NCBI GenBank assembly: GCA_022843385.1
Contig: JALHNT010000027.1
Coordinates: forward strand, 40,314 to 104,313
From: Anaerolineae bacterium
Lineage (GTDB): Bacteria; Chloroflexota; Anaerolineae; Aggregatilineales; Phototrophicaceae
Direction of reading: 5' to 3'
DNA: 64,000 nt
This document shows, one piece after another, positions 25,053-34,257 of the stretch. The notes below the pieces were generated by a model that did not search any database, was not told where the DNA came from, and was given only the letters and a program-made list of their open reading frames with translations. Every line of letters begins with the position of its first letter. The stretch's first letter is position 1. A program made the translations under genes and the position numbers.

Positions 25053-25494
25053 CCGGTCTGATCGTCAGACGATTCACCGCCAGGAAAAGACGAAGAAGAA
25101 CCGACCACAGAGGCGCGGAGAACCCAGAGAGGAATCAGAGGTCTTTTCCTTTCAACTCTCTGCTGTTGATTCGTCAGATTCGTCAGATTCGCATCACTCC
25201 ATATTTCAATTCGCGAATCATGTGCAACTGTTTTCCCTCAAGTGGTGCAAAAGTTGCAAGAGTTGCATCTAGTCAATAGTCATCAGTCGATAGTCGTCAG
25301 AAAAAACGCTTGGATTACTGTGCTGATGAGTTTGCTGATTAGAGCCATTAGCCTTTCGCTATCCGCTATTGACTACAGACTGTTGGTGCAACTCCGGTTT
25401 TGTGTCGTCGTCGTCGTCGGACAGACACAACGACAAAGACGGAAAGACCAACACAGAGAATACAGAGGACACAGAGAGAAATCAGAGTGAATCT

Positions 25495-25530
25495 GCGTCA
25501 AATTCGTCAAATTCGTCAAATTCGTCAAAT
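25495..25530. repeat. Tandem 9-mer GTCAAATTC, four units
   Basis: Consecutive copies of GTCAAATTC, the last degenerate (GTCAAATGC). A diverged version (TTCGTCAGA) is found about 320 bp upstream. Confidence 0.85.
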
Positions 25531-26030
25531 GCAAAAGTGCCTTTTGTGAACTTTTCCCTCAACCGTTGCAATCCGTTGATCGTCGTCAGTCGGATGCTCA
25601 CCCGCTGATCCTTTGCCGCCGGCGGATCGTCATGTGCGGTGGCGGATCGCTCCCTGAGATGCGCCGATGTTAACGCATTCTATGTCGGATTGGGACGTGT
25701 CCCGGCCTTGATCCACAAAAGTCGTCAAAGTCGTCAATGTCAAACGTGCATGTTGTGACTTTTGGCGTTCAGCCATCAGCCATCAGCTTTCAGTCTATCG
25801 ACTACTCACTACCGACTACCCTGTGGCGGCGGCACTGGCGGCAGTCCGGGTTGTGGCCGTTCTGCCAGTGCGCCTGGTTTTGGGTCAGGCGGGTGGTTCG
25901 CGAACCACTCCTACGAGAAGGATACGTCCGATTGTCCCGTTATGGGTGAACTTTTGGTAAACTTTTTGGTACGACTTAGCGTGAGTCGGTGTTAACCATT
26001 TTGGGAGACTGCGAAGGTTAAAGCTGTTGG

Positions 26031-26084
26031 CGCAGGGTTAGAAAAGGGTTGAGAAAAATCAGGGTTGAGGGAGCGTGATTCGAC
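26031..26084 (-). repeat. Family C dispersed repeat, copy 1 (about 54 bp)
   Basis: On the minus strand it reads CGAATCACGCTCCCTCAACC, then TGATTTTTCTCAACCC and TTTTCTAACCCTGCG. It aligns with copies at 52117-52170 and 55475-55528, and a partial at 53350-53375. Confidence 0.6.
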
Positions 26085-26162
26085 CAGGTGGCGGCCGTCA
26101 ATCATCAAGCCGACCATGCTTGCGTGCTATAATCAGGCTATCGGAAATGGAGGGTCAGGCCA

Positions 26163-26405
26163 ATGGTTACACTGCCGGTGCGTACCCAGATTGAACAGAA
26201 GCTCGACCAACTGACGGAAGCGCAACTGGATGATGTTCTCCGCTTGATCGAGACAGTGGCAAACGAGGATGATGCTGATTACGACGAAGCACGGGATTTG
26301 ACGATAGGCTTCATTCAGGGATCAACCGACGCCGGACAGCGAGCCAAAGCGATTTTGCGGGCAGAATTTGGGATAAAGAAAGATCGTGACTCGGCTTCGA
26401 CTTGA
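26163..26405 (+). CDS. Probable antitoxin of a PIN-domain toxin pair
   Basis: An 80-aa protein, rich in acidic and helical segments (QIEQKLDQLTEAQLDDVLRLIETV). It sits directly upstream of a PIN-domain gene and overlaps it by 20 bp, the usual antitoxin position. No specific DNA-binding family was recognised, so the call rests on context. GGAGG-like purines (GGAGGGTCAGGCC, about 26149-26161) precede the ATG. Confidence 0.6.
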   Translation: MVTLPVRTQIEQKLDQLTEAQLDDVLRLIETVANEDDADYDEARDLTIGFIQGSTDAGQRAKAILRAEFGIKKDRDSAST

Positions 26406-26811
26406 TGCTTTAGCTGATACCAGTTTTGTGGTGGGGCTGTCATTAGCGAGTGAAACCAAACACCTTGACTGTTTAAGGGTCTACCAGCAATTTCGTCACA
26501 TCGGTTTAGCCGAAGCGTCTTATGCCGAGGTGGCCTTTATGCTGACACGGGAAGGCGGGGCGCGGGCAACGGGTCGTTTCTTTGGTGGATTGTTCACATC
26601 GAAATACCGCCCGATCTCACTGGAGGCTGAAGATTATCCACGCATCAATGAGCTGCTGACCACTTATGCCGATGCAGAACTCGATTTTGTTGATGTCGCC
26701 ATTGTCGCTATTGCAGAACGCCTCGCCATCACCCGCATCTTCACACTCGATCAACGTGATTTCCGCATGATCCGCCCTCGGCACACGGACCATTTTGACC
26801 TGCTGCCATAA
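26386..26811 (+). CDS. PIN-domain protein, probable VapC-like toxin ribonuclease
   Basis: A 141-aa PIN-domain protein. Acidic active-site residues are visible: Asp in LADTSFVVGL, Glu in GLAEASYAEVAF, Asp in LDFVDVAIVAIAERL and Asp in IFTLDQRDFRMI. Such toxins cleave tRNA or rRNA in a Mg2+-dependent manner. The GTG start lies inside the upstream antitoxin gene (20-bp overlap), implying coupled translation. Confidence 0.82.
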   Translation: MTRLRLDALADTSFVVGLSLASETKHLDCLRVYQQFRHIGLAEASYAEVAFMLTREGGARATGRFFGGLFTSKYRPISLEAEDYPRINELLTTYADAELDFVDVAIVAIAERLAITRIFTLDQRDFRMIRPRHTDHFDLLP

Positions 26812-26939
26812 GACTTCGTTCGACAACCTGGGTTGAGGTTTTGTTGCCCCTCCGGGGTTTAGGGCAGTGTGGCTGGCACGGCGGTATACTCGTGTTCCTT
26901 CAAAACGACTCCTTCTGCTGTTGAGCCAGGAGAAATATC

Positions 26940-27920
26940 ATGCGTCCGAGTATTTGCCTCCTATCAATCCTGTTCATGATGTCGTTCAGCACAGCGAGCA
27001 ATCCGTCGTCCGCATCAACGGGCGTCACCAATGGCAAAATAGCTTTTGCCTCAGATCGTGATGGCGACATGGAGATTTATACCATTGATGCCGATGGTTC
27101 CAATCTGCAACAACTGACCTTCAATTCGGGCCTGGACATGGAGCCGAACTGGTCGCCAGACGGCACCCGGATCATCTTTAGATCAGATCGGGATAACAAC
27201 GATATAGATCTCTTCATCATGAATGCCGATGGCAGCAACCAAAGGAATATTCCCAATCAGGGTACTTCGGATTGGGAACCGGATTGGTCGCCAACGGGAG
27301 ATCGGATCGCTTTTGGTTCAATCCGAAACGGCAAAGCAGATCTATTCATCATGAATGTGGATGGCACCAATGTGGTCAATGTGACCCATTCTGAAAGTGG
27401 CACCTTTCGCCAGCCAACCTGGTCGCCCGATGGTCAGCAAATTGCTTTTTTATCGGATGAAGGCCGACCATCTGTGCCAGCCGGTACCGAGTTCTATGAT
27501 CTTTATACGATAAACGCCGATGGCACCAATCGACGTGTGCTTCCGGCAAATGCTGCACTAGGAAACCTGGATTGGTCACCAGATGGTAACCTCATTATTT
27601 ACTTCAATAATGATCGCCTGCGTGATCAAATCATGGGAATTAGTCCAAATGGCGGGCAATATCAGCGGATTGTTAATAACCCCAACTCAATGTCGAATCC
27701 ATCCTGGTCGCCAGACGGGCAGCGATTCGTCTTTGAAACCACCGACGGAAACATCGGTGTTATCAATCTCGATGGCAGCGGTTTCCTCAATCTGACCAAC
27801 ACGCAGAATAGCTCAACCTATGTTCGCAATAGTGATCCCCATTGGCAACCCGTCATGGTTGTATCCCCCACGCCTTCATCCCCTGCCGCCACGCCATCGC
27901 CGTGCAGCAGTTGCGGTTGA
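26940..27920 (+). CDS. Exported PD40/TolB-like beta-propeller protein
   Basis: A 326-aa protein with a signal peptide (about residues 1-25) and six or so PD40 blades, each with the pattern WSPDGxxIxFxSDRDGxxDLFxMNxDGSN: for example WSPDGTRIIFRSDRDNNDID and WSPDGQQIAFLSDEG. The C-terminus is a Pro/Thr/Ser tail ending CSSCG. No partner genes (tolA, pal) are near, so a Tol role is unlikely. AGGAGAAATATC provides the ribosome-binding site. A bidirectional terminator follows. Confidence 0.82.
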   Translation: MRPSICLLSILFMMSFSTASNPSSASTGVTNGKIAFASDRDGDMEIYTIDADGSNLQQLTFNSGLDMEPNWSPDGTRIIFRSDRDNNDIDLFIMNADGSNQRNIPNQGTSDWEPDWSPTGDRIAFGSIRNGKADLFIMNVDGTNVVNVTHSESGTFRQPTWSPDGQQIAFLSDEGRPSVPAGTEFYDLYTINADGTNRRVLPANAALGNLDWSPDGNLIIYFNNDRLRDQIMGISPNGGQYQRIVNNPNSMSNPSWSPDGQRFVFETTDGNIGVINLDGSGFLNLTNTQNSSTYVRNSDPHWQPVMVVSPTPSSPAATPSPCSSCG

Positions 27921-28012
27921 GGAAGCGGATGGCGCACCGGTTAAGACTGTCGGCGTGGGGTTAAGGGGTGCGGGGTTAAGGGGGTTGAAAGGGCAGCCAG
28001 GGCAGCCAACAA

Positions 28013-28041
28013 AAAAGGCGAGTCATCACGACTCGCCTTTT
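28013..28041. terminator. Bidirectional intrinsic terminator between PD40 gene and ftsH
   Basis: AAAAGGCGAGTC pairs perfectly with GACTCGCCTTTT around the loop ATCAC. A-rich flank on one side and T-rich on the other serve both strands. It separates convergent stops at 27920 and 28063. Confidence 0.92.
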
Positions 28042-28062
28042 GCGTTCAGGTACAACTGGGAA

Positions 28063-30066
28063 TTAGCCAGCCGGCTGTGGCGACGGGGTGTTGAAGCCCC
28101 CGACGGGCGGGTTATTCGAAGGCGCGGGTGAGGGTGTGCTGGGCGTGGGCGGGACGGGTGTGCCACCGCTGACGCCAGGCGGCAGCTTGCCGCTCATCAG
28201 GTCTTCAAAGGTCGGACGATCCAGCGTCTCGATCTCCAGCAGCACGTTGACCAGCATCTCCAGCTTGTCACGGTTCTCCAGCAAAATCTGCTTGGCGCGC
28301 TCGTACTGGGTGGTGACAATGCGGCGAACTTCGTGGTCAATGTCCTGGGCGGCCTGTTCGCTGTAGTCGCGCTGTTCAAACATATCGCGCCCCAGGAAGA
28401 CCGAGCCACCACCACTGCTGCTGCCGAAAGTGCGCGGCCCCAGCTTCTCGCTCATGCCGAAGCGGGTGACCATGGCGCGGGAAAAGTACGTCACCTGCTC
28501 CAGATCGCTGCTGGCACCGGTAGTGAACAGGTTGAAGACAATCTCTTCAGCGGCGCGGCCACCGAGGGCGGCGCAGATGGTGTCCTCGAAGTATTCCTTG
28601 GTGTGCAGCATCTCTTCTTCATCCGGGCGAGCCATGACATAGCCACCGGCGCGGCCACGCGGCACAATCGTCACTTTGGAGACGGGATGGCTGTTGGCGA
28701 GGAGGTGATGCAGGATGGCATGTCCGCCTTCATGATAGGCGATCTGCTTCTTCTCGCGGTCAGAAATGACGCGCGATTTGCGTTCCGGCCCCATCACGAC
28801 GCGATCCATGCTTTCGCTCAGCTCGCTCATGCCGATGGATTTTTTGTTGCGGCGGGCGGCCAGGATCGCCGCTTCGTTGACCAGATTCTCCAGGTCAGCG
28901 CCGGAGAAACCGACGGTCATCTTGGCAATCTGGTCGACATCGGCATCAGGTGCCAGCGGCTTGCCCTTGGTATGCACGCGCAGGATTTCGCTGCGACCCT
29001 TGATGTCCGGGTTATCCATGATGACCTTGCGGTCAAAGCGACCAGGACGCAGCAGCGCCGGATCGAGGATGTCGGGGCGGTTGGTGGCGGCACAGACGAT
29101 AATGTTGGTGCCAGTCTCGAAGCCATCCATCTCGACCAGAATCTGGTTCAGCGTTTGCTCGCGCTCGTCATGACCGCCGCCCAGTCCAGCGCCGCGATGA
29201 CGCCCGACGGCATCAATTTCATCGACGAAGATGATGGCGGGGGCTTCGGCTTTGGCGCGCTCGAACAGGTCACGCACGCGGCTGGCACCGACGCCGACGA
29301 ACATTTCGACAAATTCCGAGCCGGAGATGCTGAAGAAGGGGACGCCGGCTTCACCAGCCACCGCGCGCGCCATCAGCGTTTTGCCGGTGCCGGGCGGGCC
29401 GACCATCAGCACACCTTTGGGAATGCGGGCGCCGAGGCGGATGAACTTCTCCGGTTCTTTCAGGAACTCGACTACTTCCTTGAGTTCCTCTTTGGCTTCT
29501 TCACAGCCAGCGACATCAGCGAAGGTCACCTGGGGGCGTTCCATATCACGGGTGACGCGGGCGCGGCTGCGGCCAAAGCTCATGGCCTGATCCTGCCCGC
29601 TACGCACCGAGCGCATCATGCGCCACAGCAGCCAGATGACGAGCAGAGCCGGGACGATGCCGATCAATAATTGGAAGAGGATGTTGGAGGTGTTGTCGCC
29701 GGGTTCTTCCTCAAACGTCACGGCTGCAAGTTGTTCTTCGGTGACGCCGAAGGTTTTCAGCGCTGCAAACAGATCGGTTTCACGATCCTTGTAGTAGGTC
29801 AGCACTTCGTTGCTGCCGCGCATGCGGATGACGACATCCTGCCCACCGCGCACGGAGATCGAGTTCACTTCACCCTGCTGGATACGTTCAGCGAAGGTGT
29901 CGAGCGAGATGCTGTTGCCGCGCTGCATATTCTGAGGAGCGGCGAACAGGATAACCACCAGAAGCACTACTACGCCCAGGACGATCAACCAGAAGCGCTG
30001 CGGGTTGCGACTGGAGAAGGGGTTGTTATCGTTCTGGGGCTCGTTGTTGTTTTGTCGATTATTCAT
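28063..30066 (-). CDS. ftsH: ATP-dependent zinc metalloprotease FtsH
   Basis: A 667-aa membrane AAA+ protease that extracts and degrades misfolded and regulatory membrane proteins. Helices lie at about residues 25-43 and 129-149 with a short extracytoplasmic domain between. Walker A is GPPGTGKT (223-230), Walker B IIFVDE (279-284), the SRH is around LLRPGRFDRK, and the zinc site is HEGGH (445-449). The Asn-rich N-terminus and Pro/Ser-rich C-terminal tail are species-specific. It is apparently monocistronic. Confidence 0.97.
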   Translation of the reverse strand: MNNRQNNNEPQNDNNPFSSRNPQRFWLIVLGVVVLLVVILFAAPQNMQRGNSISLDTFAERIQQGEVNSISVRGGQDVVIRMRGSNEVLTYYKDRETDLFAALKTFGVTEEQLAAVTFEEEPGDNTSNILFQLLIGIVPALLVIWLLWRMMRSVRSGQDQAMSFGRSRARVTRDMERPQVTFADVAGCEEAKEELKEVVEFLKEPEKFIRLGARIPKGVLMVGPPGTGKTLMARAVAGEAGVPFFSISGSEFVEMFVGVGASRVRDLFERAKAEAPAIIFVDEIDAVGRHRGAGLGGGHDEREQTLNQILVEMDGFETGTNIIVCAATNRPDILDPALLRPGRFDRKVIMDNPDIKGRSEILRVHTKGKPLAPDADVDQIAKMTVGFSGADLENLVNEAAILAARRNKKSIGMSELSESMDRVVMGPERKSRVISDREKKQIAYHEGGHAILHHLLANSHPVSKVTIVPRGRAGGYVMARPDEEEMLHTKEYFEDTICAALGGRAAEEIVFNLFTTGASSDLEQVTYFSRAMVTRFGMSEKLGPRTFGSSSGGGSVFLGRDMFEQRDYSEQAAQDIDHEVRRIVTTQYERAKQILLENRDKLEMLVNVLLEIETLDRPTFEDLMSGKLPPGVSGGTPVPPTPSTPSPAPSNNPPVGGFNTPSPQPAG

Positions 30067-30357
30067 TCACACCACTGGCGCGAGGATGCCATAGACGCAT
30101 GGCGAGGGCGCGCCGTGCTCCTTTCTAGACTGACTGACGAATGAGGGCAAGTAGATGACGCGCAGTTCACTGACATGAATAAGATCATAACCGTCATTGT
30201 GTATGAAATCAATAGGAGTCGAATGAGAGAAGTTGGTGGATTTCGCTCAATGTGCTGAACCACTGATCCTCGTTATAATCCGTTACAGGCTCATCCGCTG
30301 CTCATGATGAGGGCGCGGAGGCTGAACGATTATTCTTTCTGATGAGGAGAATGTGCC

Positions 30358-31215
30358 ATGTGTTCCCATGAGGTATGCAATGCGGTACAGGCGCGGATTG
30401 CCAAAGAAGGCCCGCCCAACATCAGCCGGCGCGGTTTCCTGCGCCTCGGCGGTCTGACGGCTGCCGGTTTGGCGGTGGCCTCGGTGGGCGGTTTGCCATC
30501 ACGCCGCATCGCCGCGCACGACATCGCTGAGATCGTTGACCTGAGCCATGTCTTTAGTACCAATGTCCCGACCTATACGCTGGGTCAGGTGCCGGTGCGC
30601 AAGGATCAGGTGACGGTGGCGAAGGATGGGTTCTATATTCAGGAATGGGCCTTCCCGGAACACTGCGGCACGCATGTTGATGTGCCGGCGCACTTCATTG
30701 CTGATGGGCAGACCGCCGATGATTATCCGGTGGGCAACCTGGTGGGGACAGCCGTCGTCATCGACATCTCTGCCAAAGCGGCCGATGATGCCGATGCGGT
30801 GGTGACGGCGGATGACATCATGGCCTGGGAAGCGGCGAATGGTGAAATCCCCGAAGGCGCGATTGTCTGCATGTATTCGGGCTGGGAAAGCCGTTGGTCG
30901 GATGCCGAAGCTTTCCGCAACGCCGATGCTGATGGCATGCAGCATTACCCCGGCTTCGGGGCGGATGCAGCGGAATTCCTGGTGAGCGAGCGGGCGATTC
31001 ATGGCGTCGCGGTTGATACCCTCAGCCAGGACCCCGGCAACTCGGCGGCCTTCCCGGTGCATTACAGCATCCTGGGGGCAGGGTTGATCGGCATCGAGAA
31101 CATCGCCAATCTGGCGAAGATCGCGGGCAAGAAGGCGACCATCATCACCGGCCTGCCGCGCTGGGAAAAAGGCTCCGGCGGTCCGGCGCGCGTGCTGGCG
31201 CTGGTCGAAGGCTAG
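30358..31215 (+). CDS. Tat-exported cyclase family protein (kynurenine formamidase-like)
   Basis: A 285-aa protein. A twin-arginine signal (SRRGFLRLGG, then a hydrophobic stretch) indicates folded export. The mature part carries the cyclase-family metal motif HCGTHVDVPAHF, plus VDLSHVFSTNVPTY at its start. The family includes metal-dependent kynurenine formamidases and isatin hydrolases. The substrate is unknown; extracytoplasmic location is unusual for tryptophan catabolism. GAGGAG lies upstream of the ATG. Confidence 0.85.
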   Translation: MCSHEVCNAVQARIAKEGPPNISRRGFLRLGGLTAAGLAVASVGGLPSRRIAAHDIAEIVDLSHVFSTNVPTYTLGQVPVRKDQVTVAKDGFYIQEWAFPEHCGTHVDVPAHFIADGQTADDYPVGNLVGTAVVIDISAKAADDADAVVTADDIMAWEAANGEIPEGAIVCMYSGWESRWSDAEAFRNADADGMQHYPGFGADAAEFLVSERAIHGVAVDTLSQDPGNSAAFPVHYSILGAGLIGIENIANLAKIAGKKATIITGLPRWEKGSGGPARVLALVEG

Positions 31216-31322
31216 GCATCCCCTCATCAGGCGGGGGCGCATCAGTGTCCCTCGCCTCTGATCTGTCCCTTTGGTCACCGCGCACGCTCGCAAACGTCAA
31301 GTATTTCGTAACCCGTTACATG

Positions 31323-31346
31323 TTATACTTTTTGCAATCTTATAAT
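31323..31346 (+). promoter_or_regulatory. Candidate promoter -10 elements of the PAS kinase gene
   Basis: TATACT at 31324-31329 and a consensus TATAAT at 31341-31346 lie 20-40 bp before the kinase start. No good -35 hexamer at 17 bp was found for either, so the call is tentative. Confidence 0.35.
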
Positions 31347-31365
31347 GATTGTAGTGTAATGGAAG

Positions 31366-34257
31366 ATGGTTGTGGGTTGGATGCGGTTATGGAGACGGTG
31401 GCTGGAAACAGGTTTACAGTGGCTCATTAGTCCCTGCCCGCAGGTGACCGATCAGCACGAACGACAACAGTCCAGTCTAATGGCCTCGCTGACTCTAGGT
31501 ACCTTTGTGGTAATCCTGTTTGCCCTGCTCGTGCCGATCCAGATGAGTGAGCCGGGGACAGCCCGTTCCATCTGGTTCGCTACCTCAGTGGCAATCCTGA
31601 TCATCCTGGCTGGTACATATGTGCTAAGCCGGCGCGGGCATTACCGCATGGGCAGCATCGTGCTGATGCTGGTTGGTTCGATCCTGATCTTTGGCACATC
31701 ACTGGTGACCGATGGGATTCTGGCCTATAACGGCTTCTTCTATCTCATCATCCTCTCGCTATTCAGCACACTGTTCCTATCGCTGCGGGTGACCAGCCTG
31801 TTATTCCTGCTGCATGTGGCGGGGATGGTGGTGTTGGGTGTGTTGCAGCATCCATTCGGGTTTGGCGACTTCCTGAGCGGACCGATCAGCTTTAATCTGT
31901 TGTGCTTCGCGCTGATGATCCTGTTCGCCTATCATCGCCGGCGGGTGGAACAGAGCCGGCATCAGGCTATAGAGGAAAGCGAAAGCCGCTACCGCGCCCT
32001 GACAGAGTTGATTTCCGATTATGCCTTCTCCTGTACTGTCTCCCCGGACGGCACGATTCACTATGATTGGGCGACTGAGGCATCGCTTCAGCGGGTGACC
32101 GGCTATACCTTGCAGGAACTGGACAGCCATCATACCGGTCAGATTGGGCCGATGGTCTTTCATCCAGAGGAGCGTGAGGCGCTGCGTGAAGAACTGAGGC
32201 AAACGCTGGCCGGCAACGCAACCGACTCCGAGCATCGAATCGTGACCAAGAGCGGCGAGCAGCGCTGGATACACATCTATCGCAAACCAATCTGGGATCG
32301 GCAGCAGCAGCGTGTGACGCGCTATCTGGGTGTGGCACAGGACATTACCCAACGGAAACAAACCGAAATCGACCTGCGCCTGGAGCGCGATTTCGCTCAC
32401 CAGATCATGACCAGTATGAAACAGGGGCTGACCGTCATCGATGCCAACTGGCGCTTTGAGTATCTGAATCCTTATGTCACCGAAATACTGGGCTACCCGG
32501 CTGGCAAGTTGATCGGTGCTGACCCGCTTGATCTGGTCTATCCGGATGATCGGGAGATCCTGCTCGATGCCTACCGGGCGCGCAATCAGGGTGAGACAAC
32601 CAGCTATGAAATCCGTCTGGTGCACCAGCAGGGCCACGTTGTTCCGGTCAGCATCGTGGGCATTCCACGGTGGGACGCAGGCACGGTGAACGGCTCGATC
32701 ACCATCATCAGCGATCTAAGCGAGCGCTACCGGAGTGAAAATCAACTTCGTGCCAGCGAAGAACGCTACCGCGCGATCTCCGAGCTGATTTCCGACTATG
32801 CTTATGCCTTGCGGGTCGAAGCCGATGGCACAGTGCGCCATGAGTGGATCACCGAAGATTCGTTCCTGCGCACCACCGGCTATAGCCATGATGAACTCGA
32901 TCAGAATGGCGTGGTTGGCTTCAGCCTGTTTCATCCGGATGAATCGGCTTATCTGGATTCACTCTTCCGGGAGAAGACTCTCAAAGGTATCGCCACGGCC
33001 ACCGAGCATCGCATTGTCCGCAAAGATGGAAGCATCCGCTGGTTGCACATTATGCGGCGTCCGGTGTGGGATGAGCAGCAGGGGCGGGTGGTGCGGCTGC
33101 TGGGGGTAGCCAATGACATCACCGATCGCAAGCTGGCTGACCTGGCGCTTCAGGAAAGCGAAAAACGGTATCGAATCATCTCAGACATGATCTCGGACTA
33201 TGCTTATTACCTGCGGATCATGCCGGATGGCAGCCTGAAACGCGAATGGATGACCGAGTCGGTGACGCGCATGACCGGATACAAACCAGAGGAGATTTTC
33301 CCGACATCGGTGGAGATGTATCATGAGGAGGATCGGGAGCGGGTCATTGCCGAGCGCAATACCCTGATCGCGACCGGGGTGCCTACTGTGGGCGAATACC
33401 GGCTCATCACCAAACAGGGGAATCTGCGCTGGATTCGGTTGTATCGTTATCCTGATTTTGATGACGCCAAGCAGGTGATGGGCTATTATGCGATTGTGCA
33501 GGACATTACAAGCCACAAGGAGGCAGTGGAGCAGCATCTGACGTTGGTGCTGCAACAGCAGCAGTCGCAGTTCATCCAGCAATTTGTACGGGCGCTCTCA
33601 CACGATTTCCGAACCCGTCTGGCGACCATTGAAACCAATCGCTATCTGATTGAACATGCAGTGTCTGCCGAACTGGGACAATCGCTGCACCATCGCTTTC
33701 ACACCATCAACGACAGCATTCAGCAGATGTCTCATCAGCTCGAGAATCTGAATGTGATCGCCATGCTGGACTCGTCGCAGTTTGTGCTGGCTGATATGGC
33801 GCGCATCGCCGAAGACACATTTAACATGCTGAAAGCGAAAGCCCAGCGTGCCGATATTCGAATGCATTATGAGGCAGAGAGCAATTTACCACCGCTTCGG
33901 GTTGACCCGGATCGGATGGCTTATGCACTGCGGCAACTGGTGATCAATGCCATTCACCATACTCCGCCTCAGGGAGACATTATTGTGCGTTTGACCAGTG
34001 ATGTTCGCCGCGTCTTCATCGCTGTCAGCGACTCGGGCAGCGGGATTGCGCCAGAAGATCTGCCCCACATTTTCGAACCCTTTTTCCGTGCCGACAGCGC
34101 GCGCCGTGTTCAGCAGGGCGGGATGGGGCTGGGGTTGACGCTGTCAAAGATGATTGTCGAGGCGCATCAGGGGCGCATCACGGTCGAAAGTCAACCAGAC
34201 GGCGGCAGTCTGTTCATCATTGAACTCCCCGTTCCGGTCGGTATAGCCCTTGCCTAA
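31366..34257 (+). CDS. Multi-PAS membrane sensor histidine kinase
   Basis: A 963-aa kinase. Residues ~35-190 contain about six membrane helices. Four PAS/PAC units follow (about 205-330, 345-460, 475-600, 610-715), three of them beginning with the repeated phrase SRYRALTELISDYAF / ERYRAISELISDYAY / KRYRIISDMISDYAY. The phospho-acceptor is His746 in LSHDFRTRLATIE. The HATPase domain has VINAIHHTPPQG, DSGSGIAPEDLPHIFEPFFR and GMGLGLTLSK. No receiver domain or adjacent response regulator was seen, so the partner is elsewhere. The stop overlaps the following propeller gene. Confidence 0.9.
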   Translation: MVVGWMRLWRRWLETGLQWLISPCPQVTDQHERQQSSLMASLTLGTFVVILFALLVPIQMSEPGTARSIWFATSVAILIILAGTYVLSRRGHYRMGSIVLMLVGSILIFGTSLVTDGILAYNGFFYLIILSLFSTLFLSLRVTSLLFLLHVAGMVVLGVLQHPFGFGDFLSGPISFNLLCFALMILFAYHRRRVEQSRHQAIEESESRYRALTELISDYAFSCTVSPDGTIHYDWATEASLQRVTGYTLQELDSHHTGQIGPMVFHPEEREALREELRQTLAGNATDSEHRIVTKSGEQRWIHIYRKPIWDRQQQRVTRYLGVAQDITQRKQTEIDLRLERDFAHQIMTSMKQGLTVIDANWRFEYLNPYVTEILGYPAGKLIGADPLDLVYPDDREILLDAYRARNQGETTSYEIRLVHQQGHVVPVSIVGIPRWDAGTVNGSITIISDLSERYRSENQLRASEERYRAISELISDYAYALRVEADGTVRHEWITEDSFLRTTGYSHDELDQNGVVGFSLFHPDESAYLDSLFREKTLKGIATATEHRIVRKDGSIRWLHIMRRPVWDEQQGRVVRLLGVANDITDRKLADLALQESEKRYRIISDMISDYAYYLRIMPDGSLKREWMTESVTRMTGYKPEEIFPTSVEMYHEEDRERVIAERNTLIATGVPTVGEYRLITKQGNLRWIRLYRYPDFDDAKQVMGYYAIVQDITSHKEAVEQHLTLVLQQQQSQFIQQFVRALSHDFRTRLATIETNRYLIEHAVSAELGQSLHHRFHTINDSIQQMSHQLENLNVIAMLDSSQFVLADMARIAEDTFNMLKAKAQRADIRMHYEAESNLPPLRVDPDRMAYALRQLVINAIHHTPPQGDIIVRLTSDVRRVFIAVSDSGSGIAPEDLPHIFEPFFRADSARRVQQGGMGLGLTLSKMIVEAHQGRITVESQPDGGSLFIIELPVPVGIALA

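Larger units (their letters stand above)
25053..26162. other. 1.1-kb non-coding repeat mosaic
   Basis: No credible gene is visible. The stretch is assembled from short repeated modules. Purine-rich CACAGAG-type runs occur near 25105-25140 and 25428-25490. TTCGTCAGA/TTCGTCAAA 9-mers occur at 25169-25192 and 25495-25530. Related GTGCAACTTTTCCCTCAA-like stretches occur near 25225 and 25545. AGTCGATAG-type heptamers occur near 25270-25300, 25365-25380 and 25770-25820. A copy of the ~54-bp family C repeat lies at 26031-26084. Related modules occur elsewhere in the window. Confidence 0.7.

Noticed and set aside
25100..26150. Small frames in the 25-26 kb gap as genes
   Set aside because: They consist of translated repeats (Ser/Asn runs from 9-mers, Thr/Glu/Asn from CACAGAG) with no ribosome-binding sites.
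28333..29670. A 445-codon plus-strand frame opposite ftsH
   Set aside because: Antisense shadow of ftsH; no domain and biased composition.
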